Origin: Paraspadella gotoi
Taxonomy: Eukaryota > Chaetognatha
Length of the DNA: 64,000 nucleotides
Direction: 5' to 3'
Assembly (NCBI GenBank): GCA_051294375.1
Contig: CM119264.1
Span: forward strand, 30,135,693 to 30,199,692
The position numbers were made by a program, and so were the translations under genes. A model generated the notes under the pieces. That model saw only the letters and a list, made by a program, of their open reading frames with translations. It did not search any database and was not told the origin of the DNA. Within the stretch, counting starts at the first letter, position 1. Every line of letters begins with the position of its first letter. Below are positions 1-12,741 of this stretch, in pieces.

Positions 1-946
1 CATCATCATTATCATTAATTAAATGATGAATATATATACCTTGCTGCACAAACTCGTTCATTCAGTGTGAGTAACACTATGTACACTTGCCAGTTTCATA
101 ATTTCCAGACAATCTTCACATCTTTCGTCTTTTTCACATTTTCGACTTCACGGATTTCACAGACTTCACGGATTTGACACTTTTGTGATCGCGAATTCGA
201 GAAAGAAGGGAAAAAAATTAACTGAAAGAAAAAAAGAAAGAAAAACAGAAGAACAAATTTTGATATTTTTGCGAAACAAAAACAAATATTTCGATTCGGC
301 TCCAGAATTGTAATGGAAACATCACTAAATACATAAATAAGAATTAGCTAAATCTATAAATATTGAATTAAGACGAAACAATATTTTGACGGAAAAGAAA
401 CTACTATGACTCTGGCGGCAACGACAACATCTACAACAAAAACAACAACAACAACTCAAATAATAACTTTAGCCAGTAAGTTTTTATTTTTCTTCTCGTC
501 GGACCAATCCGTCTATTTGTCAGTCTATCTCTCTCTCTGTCTTGCCGTCTTTCCCTCTGTCTGTGTCTGTTTGCCCGTCCGTCCATCTTTCTCTCCGGGG
601 ACATTGTATAAACTCTAAATAAAAAGTCATAGCAAAATGTTAAGAAATGCATACCGGACTTCATTAAGATCGGTATTTTTTTCCATATGCACGATGTGCT
701 CAGTTACTATGTTAGAGCAGAAAATAAGAAAATCGATATAGCTCAAGGTAAGTGAACGAATTTGAGCAAATCGTGCGTAAAAATTCGAATCCGGATGAAA
801 TTATCTCAGATGTTTAACGGCGACAACGACTCACGCCATCTTGCGGACTCGATTTTTACGATGAGAAAATCGTATTGATTTGACCTTTTGTGATCTTTTC
901 GCGTCTCCTGGCTTTTCCTTGCCTTTTCAGTCACACACTCACTCTC

Positions 947-950
<4 letters not shown>
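1..950. other. No gene seen
   Basis: AT-rich DNA opening with ATC units, an AAC run at 425-455 and a degenerate CTGT/CCGT-rich stretch at 510-600. Short frames here are repeat-derived. Confidence 0.6.

Positions 951-1023
<73 letters not shown>
951..1023. repeat. CT microsatellite
   Basis: About 70 bases of nearly pure CT after a CACACACTCACTC lead-in. Confidence 0.95.
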
Positions 1024-1229
1024 TTTTGGTTTCCGATAATAATTCTGACATTCGTCATCGACATCTGATGCTTTCGTCATTGACACGAAAAATGACGTAT
1101 CAAATAAAATAAATTCATAATTATACATGTATTACTAATGATAATTTAAAGTATACTTTCATACTTTCATTCCGTATTTTAAAGTTCGATTGTATTATGT
1201 ATCTTTGAGGTCGTCATGATTGTCATTTA

Positions 1230-1248
1230 GATCATTGTCATCATCATC

Positions 1249-1280
<32 letters not shown>

Positions 1281-1297
1281 CACCATCATCATCATCA
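1230..1297. repeat. ATC microsatellite
   Basis: ATC repeat with occasional ACC units. Confidence 0.9.
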
Positions 1298-1920
1298 TGA
1301 CCAAACTTCCAATTTGATCTCCCATTTTCCGTCGGCGATCATCAAAAAGATTCTCATTTCGAGTCACAAAGGATTTCAAGAGAAATTTATGATTCGTTTC
1401 CACCTGCGTTCGTTTTCTCTTCCATTTCTTCTTCTTCCTCTTCGTCGTACTCGTCGTTGTTGTCGTTGTTGTCGTCCTCATCGTCTTCATATGAGCAAAA
1501 ATTCGTTATCGTCGTTTTCATTGTGTTTCGCTTCATTCACGTTTGTTTTCTAACTCAGGCATAATGATAACTTTAAACGCTGTTGATAAACAGTATTTTT
1601 TTTTCATTATATATGCATAAAATCGAACAAAATATTTGTTAAAAATGAGATATTTTGATTCTTGACGTTGGACATTAATTGGCTCTTACTAAAAGAAAAC
1701 CTCGAGTCAAACCAACTGACGGATCCAGCGAGCTTTCAATCAGCTTCTATATTATTTATTATATATTATTTATATAAAGAATATTTTTTATTATTTTCCC
1801 AAAATTACATAAAGAACCACAACATCGAGGAATTCCATCATTATCATTTCTATAAAAATTAACAATTACGTTTTTCATGTCGTATTTGTAAAAATTTTTA
1901 AAAAACCCCAAAAAATTATT

Positions 1921-1985
1921 CCGCGCAAGATCGGGCTCGAACCGCGGACCTTTTCATCCATCTTACCGCCCAGCCAGCTCCGACC
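1921..1985 (-). mobile_element. tRNA-like SINE head, minus strand
   Basis: On the minus strand a degenerate A box (TGGCTGGGCGG, near 1970-1980) is followed by the B box GGTTCGAGCCC (1933-1943) at tRNA-like spacing. No complete cloverleaf can be drawn, so a SINE head or decayed tRNA copy is more likely than a working tRNA gene. Confidence 0.45.
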
Positions 1986-2789
1986 CTACAAGACCCTACC
2001 CTACCCCGCCCCCCCCCGCGCCCCGAGGTAAGATCGAGGGTAATGATAGAATTTTTCACAAAAGAGGAAATGAATATTTCCTTCTTCCGAACTCACGAGA
2101 TCACGTGAGACTCACGAATCTTTTTGGAAAGAGGGAAACGTTTTTCGCGGTTTTTCTCTTTTCTCACCCAAAAATTGACGTTGGTTTCGTGGTTTTTTAT
2201 AGTATATATCTTGGTAGAAAAAAGCTTGGTAAAGTGTAATATTCTATACTATACTGTACTATACTATATTTATTTTAGTTTTATTTTTAATTAGACATTC
2301 ACTTCTAAATCTTGATCGTGAAATTTTTTAGTTCTTTTTTTTTCTTTTTTTCCCTAATTTCGTAAAATTCTCAAAATAATTAAAAATTTAAAATATTCTC
2401 TTCTATTCCTGATTATTATTTTTTCCGGGTTATAAGTTATAAGCGATAACTTTTTGTTATAAGTTCACGTCACATTGTTATTGTTTTCACCATCATAAGT
2501 AGTTCATTATTTTTCTTTTCTCTTTCTTCATATTCGCTCATTTCCTTTTGCTAATCTTAGATTCTGCACACGTCGATGGAGCGAAATATTTAAGTCGCAA
2601 TCTTATCTAATCAAGGATTGATTAATGGTTAATGGTTAATGGTTAATGTTGGTTAAGATTTTGATTCTAATTTGAAAATCTGCATCAACTACCCGGTTGT
2701 CGTTTTGGCCTAAAGTCACTTCAGCCAGTGATCAGAATCGATTATTTTTAAAATCTATTTCACAGTCAATATTCCCATAAGTCATTGTC

Positions 2790-3480
2790 ATCAATCGCTA
2801 CCGTTATCGTCGTCATCATTGTCGTCGTTTTTCTGTCATCGTCGTCGTCATTGTCGTCTTTTTGCCTCTACGTCATTTTCGTCATTTCTGAATTTTTTAG
2901 GATTATCTTCGTCTTCGTTGTCACCACCTTATGCTTCTCTTGACTTGAAAGGCAATCGTCCAACGAGGAACTACTTCACTCTTGAAGTTGTCTTCGTCGT
3001 CATCGTCCTTGTGGTCGTTGTCGTTATCAACGTCAAAGTCGTCGTCATATTTTTCATCGTCATCATCGATGTCATCGCCGTTGTCATATTCTTCAGTGTC
3101 GTTGTCGTCATCATTGTCATCTCCTTCATCTCCGGTCATTAATTTGTCCTCATCTTCCTTGTCATCATCAAAGTCATCTTTATCATTGTCGTCATCGCCT
3201 TCGTCTTCGGTTGTTAAATCGTCCTCATCTTCCTTGTCGTCGTCATAGTCATCTTTGTCGTCGTCGTCATCATTGTCATCGAGGTCATCATCATCTTCAT
3301 CATCGTCAGCATCGTCGGTAACATCGTTGTCTCCGGGCGTCATCGTGGTCTTTGTCGTCACCGACGTCGTCACCGTCTTCGTCATCTTTGTCGTCATGAT
3401 TTTCGTCATCATTGTCATCAGGGTCATCATCGTCTTCATCGTAGTCATCGTCGTCGACAGCGTCGTTGTCATCCTCGTCT
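2790..3480. repeat. Degenerate GTC/ATC trinucleotide tract
   Basis: About 690 bases of mixed GTC and ATC units. On the minus strand this translates to a 183-residue Asp-rich frame (2921-3472). Composition mirrors the repeat and no splice or start signal supports a protein; I treat it as repeat. Confidence 0.85.
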
Positions 3481-3559
3481 CCAGGCGTGAAGCCTCCGAT
3501 CGGCGAAGGAAACTCGATTTTCCAGATTCACGTATTCATGGATCACGTGAATTATGAAG

Positions 3560-3990
3560 GATCGATCCTCGAGGGGGGAGAAGTGGGAGGGAGAAGAGAG
3601 AGAAGGAGTAGAGGGAGAGGAAGAGGAGAGAGGGAGGGAGAAGAGAGAGGAGGAGAAGAGGGAGAGGAAGAGGAGAGAGGAGAGGAGAAGAGGGAGGGAA
3701 GAGAGAGAGAGAGAAGAGGAGGGAGAGAAAGGAGGAGGAAGAGAGGAGAGGAGAGAGAGAGAGGTAGATAGGGAGGGAAGTGAGGAAAGAGAAGGAGGAA
3801 GAGGGAGGAGGGGGAAAGAAAGGGGGAGACAGAGAGGGAGGGAGAGATGGGAGAAGGAATCACTCTTGGAGAGATGGAGGAAGGAAAGAAAAGGAAGGAA
3901 GGAATCAAAGAACGAAGGGAGGAGGAAGGTAGAGCAGATAATGCGAGGGAGGAGGGAAGAAGAGGGAGACAGAGTTTTTAAATAGACACG
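3560..3990. repeat. Purine-rich GA/GGA tract
   Basis: About 430 bases almost free of pyrimidines on the plus strand; several long frames on both strands are artefacts of it. Confidence 0.9.
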
Positions 3991-4312
3991 AATGAAAGGT
4001 GAGATTTGAGGAAGAGAAAAGTGATGAGATTTATAAATAGAAGAAAAATCTTTGAGATGTTGAATCCAAGAAGAAGGTAAGTCTAAGAGAGAGGAAAAGG
4101 AAAGGAAATACATAATGAGATGAGAAGTTAAATGTAGATACAAAATGGGAAGAGTGAACGGTGAACGTTGGAAGTGTAAATGTTGTATGTGTAAGTGTAA
4201 ATTAGATTTAGTTATGCAATCTAATTTGCATATTGCAGCATTTTTGAATAACTTGGAATAATTTTCAGTTCATATGAATTTATATTCTCTAATTGACTTT
4301 TCGTTCGCCTTG

Positions 4313-4650
4313 AAATGAAAGATGTCCGAAATGAGAAATGTGTGAAATGAGATATGTGTGTATTGTGTAATAAGAAATGTGTGAAATGAGAAATGTGTGA
4401 AATGAGAAGGGTGTGAAATGAGAAGTGTGTGAAATGAGAAGTGTGTGAAATGAGAAATGTGTGGAATGAGAATTGGGTCAAATGAGAATTGTGTGTAATG
4501 AGAAATGTGTGAACTGAGAAGGGTGTGAAATGAAAAGTGTGTAAAATGAGAAATGTGTGAAATGAGAAGTGTGTGAAATGAGAAATGTGTGAAATGAGAA
4601 GTGTGTGAAATAAGAAGTGTGTGAAATGACATATGTGTGAAATGATAAAC
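4313..4650 (+). repeat. 16-base minisatellite
   Basis: About twenty units of GTGTGAAATGAGAAAT with small variants, contiguous and without spacers. Confidence 0.9.
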
Positions 4651-4679
4651 TCGACAAGAAAAGCTAAGTCAATAAATTA

Positions 4680-4975
4680 AAGAGAGAAAAAGAAGACTAA
4701 AAAAGAAGGAAAAATATAACTAGAAAAAAGGAAAGAGAAAAAGAGAAAAAGGAAAAGAGGAAAAAGGAAAAAGAGGCAAAAGGAAAAGAGAAAAAAGGAA
4801 AAGAGGAAAAAGGAAAAAGAGAAAAAGGAAAAGAAGAAAAAAGAAAAGGAGAAAAAGGAAAAGGAGAAAAAGGAAAAGAAGAAAAATGAAAAAGAAAAGA
4901 TCAAAAAAGAAACGAGAGAGAAGCGGGGGGGAGGAGTGGGGGAGGAGGAGGAGGAGGAGGAGGAGGAGGAGGGGC
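4680..4975. repeat. GGAAAAAG-type purine tract ending in GGA repeat
   Basis: Irregular GAAAAAGGAAAAGA units, then a GGA run at 4936-4970. Confidence 0.85.
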
Positions 4976-5924
4976 GAATCGGGACGGAATCCAGGAAGAA
5001 TCCGACCGAAGAAAAATCGTTTTGGGCAAAACTATAAAAAAATATCCTGTAGAATAAAAGTGGTTTATTTTTCCGAGAAAATATATCGAAATCCAATGGA
5101 AAATATGACGTCTGCTTCTCTACCTCTTCTTCGTCAGTCTCCTCCCGCCCTCTTCTGGCGGAAAATCAAATCAAATGGAGAAACAGTGAAACAAAAGTGA
5201 ATCGCCTCCGTCGTTTGTGAACTTGTCACTCGTGAAAGCGCCGATGACACTTCTAGATTATTGCTAAATATTAACTTTTACTTACTCCAAAAATTGCCTT
5301 TTTTTAAGCTAGGTTGACCCGTTTAAATTAAAAATGACCTTAACCCTCAAACCCGTCCTTTCGATTTTGCTCTTAATTTTTTCTTGACGTTTTCACTTCT
5401 TTTTCGTTTTTAATTCCCACTGATTTACCTGCCTGCAATAAATTGTTTAGCGTTTTCCCACTCCCCATGCCCTGGTCTTCTTCGGATTAAACAGTCAATC
5501 AATCAATCAATAAGTTATCGATCAATAATTTGTATTTTTAATCAATTCTCGTGTTCATTTTCGTGTCAACTTTTTTAAAATCTTTATCGTCTTTTCCAAA
5601 GCTGGACGAAATTAAAGACTCTTCATCTGACGAGACTTTTTATCCGCTCAACATTCTGCAAAAAAAGAAAAAAAAGAAAAAAAAACTCATCAACTTAGGA
5701 TATCTTGACAACGATAAAAAAAATAATTCACAAAAAATCATAATTGCAAAAATCTCTCATGAAAATTCATGACATCATTTCTTAGGACAAAAAATTATTT
5801 CTTTTTTCCCCCTTTTTTGGTCTCTTCCTCCTCTTGTCGGCACTATTTTTTGAAAGCGCCCCATTTCTATTCTTAATCATTGAACTTGATTTTTAACTAT
5901 AATCTATTACAAAATATTTAAACC

Positions 5925-5990
5925 TAATTAGGTGCTGATGAAGACTCGGATAAACTAGAGTCGAAAAATGTCTGTTTTTTAAAAATAAAA
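5925..5990 (+). ncRNA. Solitary degenerate hammerhead-like core
   Basis: CTGATGA at 5935-5941, an extra A, stem GACTC/GAGTC and GAAA followed by A instead of C, then ATGTC. The A-rich sequence after it resembles the same position in the foldback elements. No inverted partner is nearby, so this is a remnant of the family 50 kb away. Confidence 0.35.
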
Positions 5991-6769
5991 ACCCATTGTT
6001 TGTAAACAAAGAAACTTTGATTTCTCTTACCAATAAATGCAACGAAAAGAAAGTCTTAACACAAAACTTAATCCGTTCAAGGATTTTCTACCTCATCCCT
6101 TTATCATCCTAAACTTTAATCCTTAACCTAATTCATAACCGTTTATTAATTCTGAATTCAGGCTGTAATGGGGAGTTTTTGGAAAATATGGACCTCTTGA
6201 TCCTGGTCTGAGATACGACCCAGCGAGTGAGATCTTACCCGACCCTACCCAATACCCATCGTGTACCACTTACCCACTCATCAGTGAAGAGTCATCAGTG
6301 ATGAACATTTCGTTTGGATCTCATCTTCATTTTGGATTCGTAATCGTTCTACTTTCTCTCTGAATTAGCAACAACCATTAAACATTAATCAATATCTTAT
6401 TTTAATTAAAATTTCCGAGACTGAATAGAGAGTGTACAAACAACAAAATTTCCTTCAATTTTCCTTAATTTTTCTCAATTTTTGACCCCTTTTTCCTGGA
6501 ATCTCCTGGTAATAATAAAGTGTACAAACCAAAAAATATAATTATATTTTTCAACATATTTCTTTTTTTCTAAGCCTCAGACATAAGTTTTTTGTTATAT
6601 ATAGTCAAAATGAAATAATTTTTATTTAATTAATGTCCAAATATAGTTAGATATAGATAGTTTTTTCCTTAAATGAAAATACGGAATAGGTACAAATTTT
6701 AAAAAAAGGTAATAGACCTAACCGGTACTTAATTTAAAAAGAATCTGACCAATTAAGCCTCCCCTCTCG

Positions 6770-7016
6770 CGCCATCTTCATCATCTACATCATCTTCATC
6801 ATCTACATCATCTACATCATCTTCATCATCTACATCATCTTCAACATCTACATAATCTTCATCATCTTCATCATCTACATAATTTTCATCATCTACATTA
6901 TCTTCATCATCTACATCATCTTCATCATCTACATCATCTACATAATCTTCATCATCTACATCATCTTCATCATCTACATAATCTTCATCATCTACATCAT
7001 CTTCATCATCATCTTT
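6770..7016 (+). repeat. 18-base CATCTTCATCATCTACAT minisatellite
   Basis: About fourteen units with minor changes. It begins after GCGCCATCTT. Confidence 0.9.
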
Positions 7017-7299
7017 CCCTTTCTCTCTTCTTCACCTTTCCCACGCCTTTTGCGCCAAAGACCCGCAGTTCTTGATACCGTAATCCCTTTCGGTTCTCGT
7101 CCCTGATGCCCTTAAGTTATCTCGGGAGTCGCTGATTTTATTAATATTAATAAATCCAGGGACCGGGGGAAGTTGAACACTGCTGGACCGTGACGAGGGT
7201 CGCTCCTTTTAAAAATTTCGCCAAGAATAACAACTCCGGTTGAGCATTGAAAATTCTCCTTCAAAATAAAATATAATTAAGTATTAATGTTCTTTATTT

Positions 7300-7480
7300 T
7301 TAGTCGGTCGGTCTGTCGGACGGTCTGTCGGTCTGTCCCACTTACGTTAAAAATGCTCATAACTTACATATAGTTAATCAACGGGGGACGGACGGACGGA
7401 CGGACGGACGCCTAATTTATCATAATTCGATATTCTGAGATGATGTAGGTGAATGCTCAACAAGATTGTGGGGTGGAGCG
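7300..7480 (+). repeat. GACGG/TCGG-rich dispersed repeat fragment
   Basis: GGTCGGTCGGTCTGTCGGAC, then CCCACTTACGTTAAAAATGC as in the TTGCGCC elements, then a GACG run followed by AATTTATCATAATTCG and CAACAAGATTGTGGGGTG. The second half recurs at 58815-58940. Confidence 0.45.
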
Positions 7481-7707
7481 CAACGCCTTCTGTTTTTACG
7501 AAATCTCTGGCTCAGCCTGTCCCACAACCTCACAGAGTTCCCCTCACAGTCTCTCAAAGTCTCACCAAGTCTCACAGAGTTTTCGCCCTCCCTTCTTCTC
7601 ACAAACGATTCTTTAATTCTGCTGTTCTTGCACTTCCCCCTGGGACGCAGCGTCGGCCGACCGGATCTTCGCAACTGCGTTCCGCTGCTGCCGTCGCAGC
7701 CGCCGCA

Positions 7708-7780
7708 GAATCGTTCAGCCGCAGCATCGCATCCGCCGCGGCGTCGTTCAGTCGCAGCAACGCATCCGCCGCGTCAGCCG
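7708..7780 (+). repeat. 33-base tandem pair in a GC-rich Ala/Ser-coding stretch
   Basis: TCGTTCAGCCGCAGCATCGC and a second similar unit, GTTCAGTCGCAGCAACGC, follow each other at 33-base spacing. A 115-codon frame (7453-7800) crosses this stretch and encodes AAAESFSRSIASAAASFSRS-like sequence. Its GC content resembles the exons near 61.9 kb, so a coding exon is possible but has no splice support. Confidence 0.4.
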
Positions 7781-9365
7781 CAGCGCCGCTTCTAATATGA
7801 GGCTGCTGCAGCGATTTCGCCGTTACAATAGTTTAATGGACCGTTGGGTGCGAGGGTCATCGGCCATTTAGATGCTAGATGCTTTTTTGACGACATAAAT
7901 GGAAAGTTGGAAGAGAATTGGAATCTAAATTTGGACACTGAAACCAAAATAGGAATTGTTTCCATTTTTTTTAACGAAATAAAAAAATATCAAAGCTCGT
8001 TTTTGTCAAGTTTGTCAAGTTTGTATATTTCGATTTAGATTCTGCGGAGTAAAATAGTAAAAGAGAGACTATCCGGAAAATCAAACCCACCAGCAGAAAA
8101 GTTTCTCTTTTCTCGAAGACTCAGCAAAAAAAAAAAACAAAAAGAAAAAAAGACATCGCCGAGATCCGCGAGAACGAGGCTGAGAGGCGACGGCGGCGAC
8201 GACTAACGAGTTTCTTGTTCCTCTTTTCAAATGAACTCGAAAAAATAAAAGGAAACGCGGGTCGTTTTTTACTTCCGGTCGAGTTGTTTGGTTTTTGGAA
8301 GAAGTAAAGTGGGGCGGGTGGTGGAGATTAGAGGGGACGTGGGGGGGGGCGGAGGCTTTTTTTTTGGGTGGGATGGCATGCTAATGAGGGTCCATGGGGG
8401 GGCGAGACCAATTTTCTCTTTCTAGGGATTTTCTTGTTTCGGTGCAGAAACGAAAATAAGGTTGGAGGGAATGAATGACTGGCGATTGTTAGTCGCGACT
8501 CTATGATTCCATTTTTGGTCGGTCGGTCCGTCTCATTAAACTCGATTCTTCTTTAGAATACTTTTTTGATAAAGATAAGTATATAAATTTTACGTATTAC
8601 CAGCGATGAGTGATATCTAGTTACTTTTTTTAATTAAGAATTGGCAAGTTCAAAGGTAGAGACTTTCTGATGTACATAAATTTTGCATTTTTAGATAATC
8701 ACAAATCACTTGCCCTTAACGTTTTGCCAAAAATCAATGCACAAGTATTATTCGAAAAAAGCCGCATTTGTCGTACAACGTTGAGTGAGCGTTGAAAAGC
8801 TTTTTGTTTGAAAAAGTACTATTACCGTATTACTATTAATCTAACGAAATAACGTATTAAAGCCATAACGTAATCCTCGCTAGAGGGACTCGCGAATACG
8901 TGTAACCATATCCATGACAATGGAGCGACGTCGTTAGCGAATAAACCGTATATCGTTTGCATTCACGAAAAGACCTTATGTTTATACTTGGCGCCATAAA
9001 AGTCGAGATTGACTTAGCTTATAACTTTTTTTTATACACCCGCTCTTATATTATTATTATTTTTTTTACCTATTTTTTATTCTTCCGCTCAATTTCATCG
9101 CTAAAAAACAATAACAATAACGATTTATTTTATCAAGACTCGTTTATTCGGACGAGACGTCGTAAGCAACTTCCATCGGGGTAAGTCGATCGTGGTGGGT
9201 AAGGTTTTGGGACGAGGGGGGGTCGGTGGGTTTTGGGGAGGGATTAAAGGGGAGGAGAGGTACATGTGGAGACATGGTGGAAACGTGGTGGGGCAATTCG
9301 CTTCGAAGGAAGTTTGGAAAGCGAACTAAGTCTAGTGTGGAATGAGGTAGTTGGAGGGAGGGCGA

Positions 9366-9595
9366 TGTTGAAAAATAAAAAACAAAATAAAAATAAAAAA
9401 TAAATAAATAAATAAAATAAATAAATAAAATAAATAAAATAAATAATAAATAAAATAAATAAAATAAATAAATAAATAAATAAATAAATAAATATAGTTT
9501 CTTTTCACAAGAAACTATATTTGTTAATTAATTAATTAATTAATTTTCATTTTCATTATTTTATTAATTAATTAATTAATTAATAAATATAGTTT
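9366..9595. repeat. AAAT and TAAT microsatellites
   Basis: AAAT-type units to 9490, a hairpin, then TTAA/TAAT units. The sequence ATATAGTTT recurs at both ends. Confidence 0.9.
9491..9523. repeat. Perfect 14-base-pair hairpin in AAAT repeats
   Basis: AAATATAGTTTCTT is followed by a five-base loop and its reverse complement. It is embedded between AAAT (9366-9490) and TAAT (9523-9595) microsatellites. Confidence 0.6.
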
Positions 9596-10489
9596 ATTTT
9601 GTTAGTCGACAAACGGGACTGTGAGATTGTGAGTGGTGAATACATCACAGATTCACTCTGGTTTTGAAGATTATCTGTCGCAGGCAGAGATGAAATGACT
9701 TCAATGGCTTCAACGACTGCAATGTCTTCACTCTTCAATGTCGTCCTTCTGCAAAAAAAAAACCTACCGAGAATTGTTCCGATTATTTGCTTCGTCGAGT
9801 ATTTCTCGCAAACGGCTTTCCCTCGTCGTCGTCGTGGTCGTCGTCGTCGTCGTCGTCGTTATCTTTTTCCTCTTCGTTGTCGTCGTCGCTATATCCAGAT
9901 GGCGTTGACAATGAAGTCGTTTGAATAATCCTTCGTATTTTTTCGATGAAATTTTTGGCTGGTTCGTCCAAGTTAGATTTAATTCGAAAACAAAAAAATA
10001 TTTTCAAATAAGAAAAAAAAATTCGTTTTTTTCCCTGTTTTTATGAAATTGGTACAACCAATATAAAAAAATTATCCATTAATTTAATAAATACGCTATA
10101 TTGCCCCTGACTTTGGACAGGCTTTGGTGGTTTAAGGCCTCCATAACTCATACAAGATAATGACAAAGCAGGTCCCTGCAAGCTTTCAATCAAGACTCTC
10201 TTATATTAACATTTAGCGTCTTTCCTCTTTCAATTTGATCTTTTTTCACAGTACTTTCTACTCCGTCGTGAAAATGTGATTCTTCGAAAAATGTAAAGGA
10301 TGAAAAAAAATATCACTCAGGCCTCTCACTCTTCGTATCGAGGGTGAATCGGTGAAGCGTTTGTGAACTCAGGTCTACTCTTCTCGTAAAATCAATATTC
10401 ACAGAGTTTCGCTTCTGGTTTTTCTTTTTTTTTCTCATTACCTCGATTCCCTCACCAACCAAATAAACCAAAACAAATCACTACCCTTC

Positions 10490-10800
10490 ATTTCTCATCC
10501 AATCTTTATTCCTTAACCTTTTACCCTAACAACGAATTTTAATCCGCAAACTAATCTTTAATCTATTCCCTAATGTTAATCCATCTCCAAATCCCCAACC
10601 CTAATCCAAATCCTATATTCCTAATGAACTTACCTTAATCCCCAATCTTAATAACTAACCTTTATTTTCAAGCTTAATCTTTATCCCTAAATCCATAATC
10701 TAATCTAAAAACCCTATATAATCTAATCCAAAACCCAATATAATCTAATCCCTAAACTTAACCTTCACCCTAATCCCCGAACCAAATTTAGTCTTAAATT
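10490..10800. repeat. Degenerate CCTAATCC-type repeat
   Basis: Irregular repeats of AATCCCTAACC and TATAATCTAATCC. They resemble decayed telomere-like repeats but have no constant unit. A reverse-strand analogue (GGATTAGGGATAGGG) is at 29845-29910. Confidence 0.6.
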
Positions 10801-11001
10801 CTAAGCGATATATAATATAAATATATATAAGCAAAAATCCTTAAAGTGTCTCGTTCTCATCTTTCCCCCTCCACTCTCCTTTTTTCCCCCTCACACATAA
10901 AAACCTTCTCTCTCGTTACTTTTTTTCCCCATGAAACGGTTCCACGGCCGCCAATATATAAACCGCGCATAAAGTTATAAAGTTATAAACCCAATAAACG
11001 C

Positions 11002-11039
<38 letters not shown>

Positions 11040-11139
11040 TCTCTCGTCGCAAAAAAAAAAAGCCGCGAATATAAATATATCGCGAGGGAAAGGACATATA
11101 ACTCGCGTTGTGATTTATGCATCTCGTTTCTTATTCGTC

Positions 11140-11265
11140 AAATTTTGATGGCCGTTTGAAATCCCGAAGGTCTAGGTTCGAATCCGCGAGGTGTCTCCCG
11201 AAATAAAAAAAAAGAAAAAAAAGAAAAAGAAAAAGAAAAAGAAAAAGAAAAAGAAAGAGAGAGAA
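11140..11265 (+). mobile_element. tRNA-derived SINE remnant with A-rich tail
   Basis: GGTTCGAATCC at 11175-11185 is a perfect tRNA B box (RNA polymerase III promoter). The sequence runs on through CGAGGTGTCTCCCGAAA into an AAAAAG tail of about 65 bases, as in SINEs. The A box is not clear, so the head is truncated or degenerate. Confidence 0.5.
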
Positions 11266-12349
11266 GAAAAGAAAGATGAAAGAAAGTTGACAAAACCGCG
11301 ATCCGAATCGAGATTGGCGAGCGAGTCAGGGTTACCTTACCTTGCACTTACCTTCGGGAGATGAGGAAAGGGAAACGCCCACTTCTTGGGGGGGGGGCGG
11401 AGAAAACCTTCTCTTTTACATATCCCGACTCACCACACTTCACCTATAGTACTTTCACGTCGTCACCCACTTACTTTTTTCACATGGTGAATCTTCACTT
11501 TCAAAAGATGAAAAAAATTGGGGTCTGTTCAAGTGTTCATATTAATATTTATTAAAAAAAAAAGAAAATTAAAATATGTTTAGGTGTACATGTATATGTA
11601 GATGTAGATTTTTTGACCTGATGGCAAAATTTTACCTTACTGTCGCCGTCACACAAGATTTCCATATTCAAATACTATTTTTCATGTTGTTAAACTTTCT
11701 TATTCTCAACGCAAGAAAGAATATCACGGGTAGTAGCCAATGTACCCGGACATATATAAAAAAATTGATACCATTTTCCAATAAATAGTCTTCTTGAAAG
11801 ATCTTGTTCCAGATTACTAATAGTAATACTCTCTATACATACTCTCAGATATATCTATTTATAGATTTTAAAATATTTCCGACATCTTCCCTTTTATATT
11901 TTTCCTTTCCTCTCCTCCCCCCAGATTTCTCTCTCAAGAAACTCTTACCCCGACTTACCTTCCGAGTCGTAAACTTACCACGTTTCATCCTAAGCGGGAT
12001 AAGTTAGGTTTGGGTTCTTCAGCCTCGTTTCTGGGTTCAAGGTCCGTCAGGCAACGCAACATTTTTTTTTCTTTTAAAGTGATATTTACTTTTTTTTTCT
12101 TTTTTCCTTTTAAAGAAAGAAAGTTTCTTTGAATGATCCGTGTGAAGTTAACTATTTTATTTTTTTCGTAATAAAACAATTTCGTCCGGGAACTTAAAAC
12201 CTCACGTAACTTTAAAGATTTAAAAAGATTTAAAGATTTAAAAACCTTTCCTTTTTTTTCTTTTTTTTTCTTTCTTTCCTTAATCTTTCTTTTTAAATCT
12301 TTCTTTTTTTCTCTTTCTATTCTAATAAAAGTCGTTATTTTGAATTGCA

Positions 12350-12366
12350 CTCTCTCTCTTCTCTCT

Positions 12367-12407
<41 letters not shown>

Positions 12408-12676
12408 TCTCCCAGAGAGAGAAAGTTTCATTTTCTTTTCTTTCTCTTCTCTTCTTGTCAGGGCGGTGATACATCTTCTCCTTTCCTTCTTTTGCTTTCC
12501 TCTTCCTTTTTTCCTTTTTTCCCTTTTTTTTGGGAAAGGAGCTTAAGATTTTCTCTCGTCTTCTTCACTGGAATATCTTCGCTTCACATGCGAAGGGACC
12601 GTCGTCGTACGGATTCAGAAACCACAGTCTGTATCTCTGTCTGTCTGTCTGTCTTTGTTCTCTTTATCTTTATTTT

Positions 12677-12735
<59 letters not shown>
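12350..12735. repeat. Two CT microsatellites and intervening T/C-rich DNA
   Basis: CT tracts at 12350-12404 and 12679-12735; between them T/C-rich sequence and a CTGT run. A TTG run follows at 12799-12840. A 196-codon frame here is repeat translation. Confidence 0.9.

Positions 12736-12741
<6 letters not shown>

Larger units (their letters stand above)
4976..9365. other. Mostly unique AT-rich DNA, no supported gene
   Basis: Apart from the listed repeats I see AT-rich sequence. 5798-5885 (TTGAAAGCGCC region) resembles 29735-29800, a further dispersed repeat. A 75-codon frame at 8957-9184 ends at a GTAAGT donor-like site but is Asn/Ile/Phe-rich and unconvincing. Confidence 0.5.

Noticed and set aside
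1921-1985. Functional tRNA gene on the minus strand
   Set aside because: A and B boxes are visible but acceptor, D and anticodon arms do not pair; a SINE head is more likely.
2921-3472. 183-codon Asp-rich minus-strand frame
   Set aside because: Composition is exactly that of the GTC/ATC tract, and the plus strand is open in other phases too.
4313-4650. Possible CRISPR array
   Set aside because: Units are contiguous with no unique spacers and the genome is eukaryotic; the same applies at 20745-21075, 22335-22770 and 47455-47695.
10490-10800. Internal telomeric repeat
   Set aside because: CCTAATCC-like words recur, but without a constant unit or tandem order.
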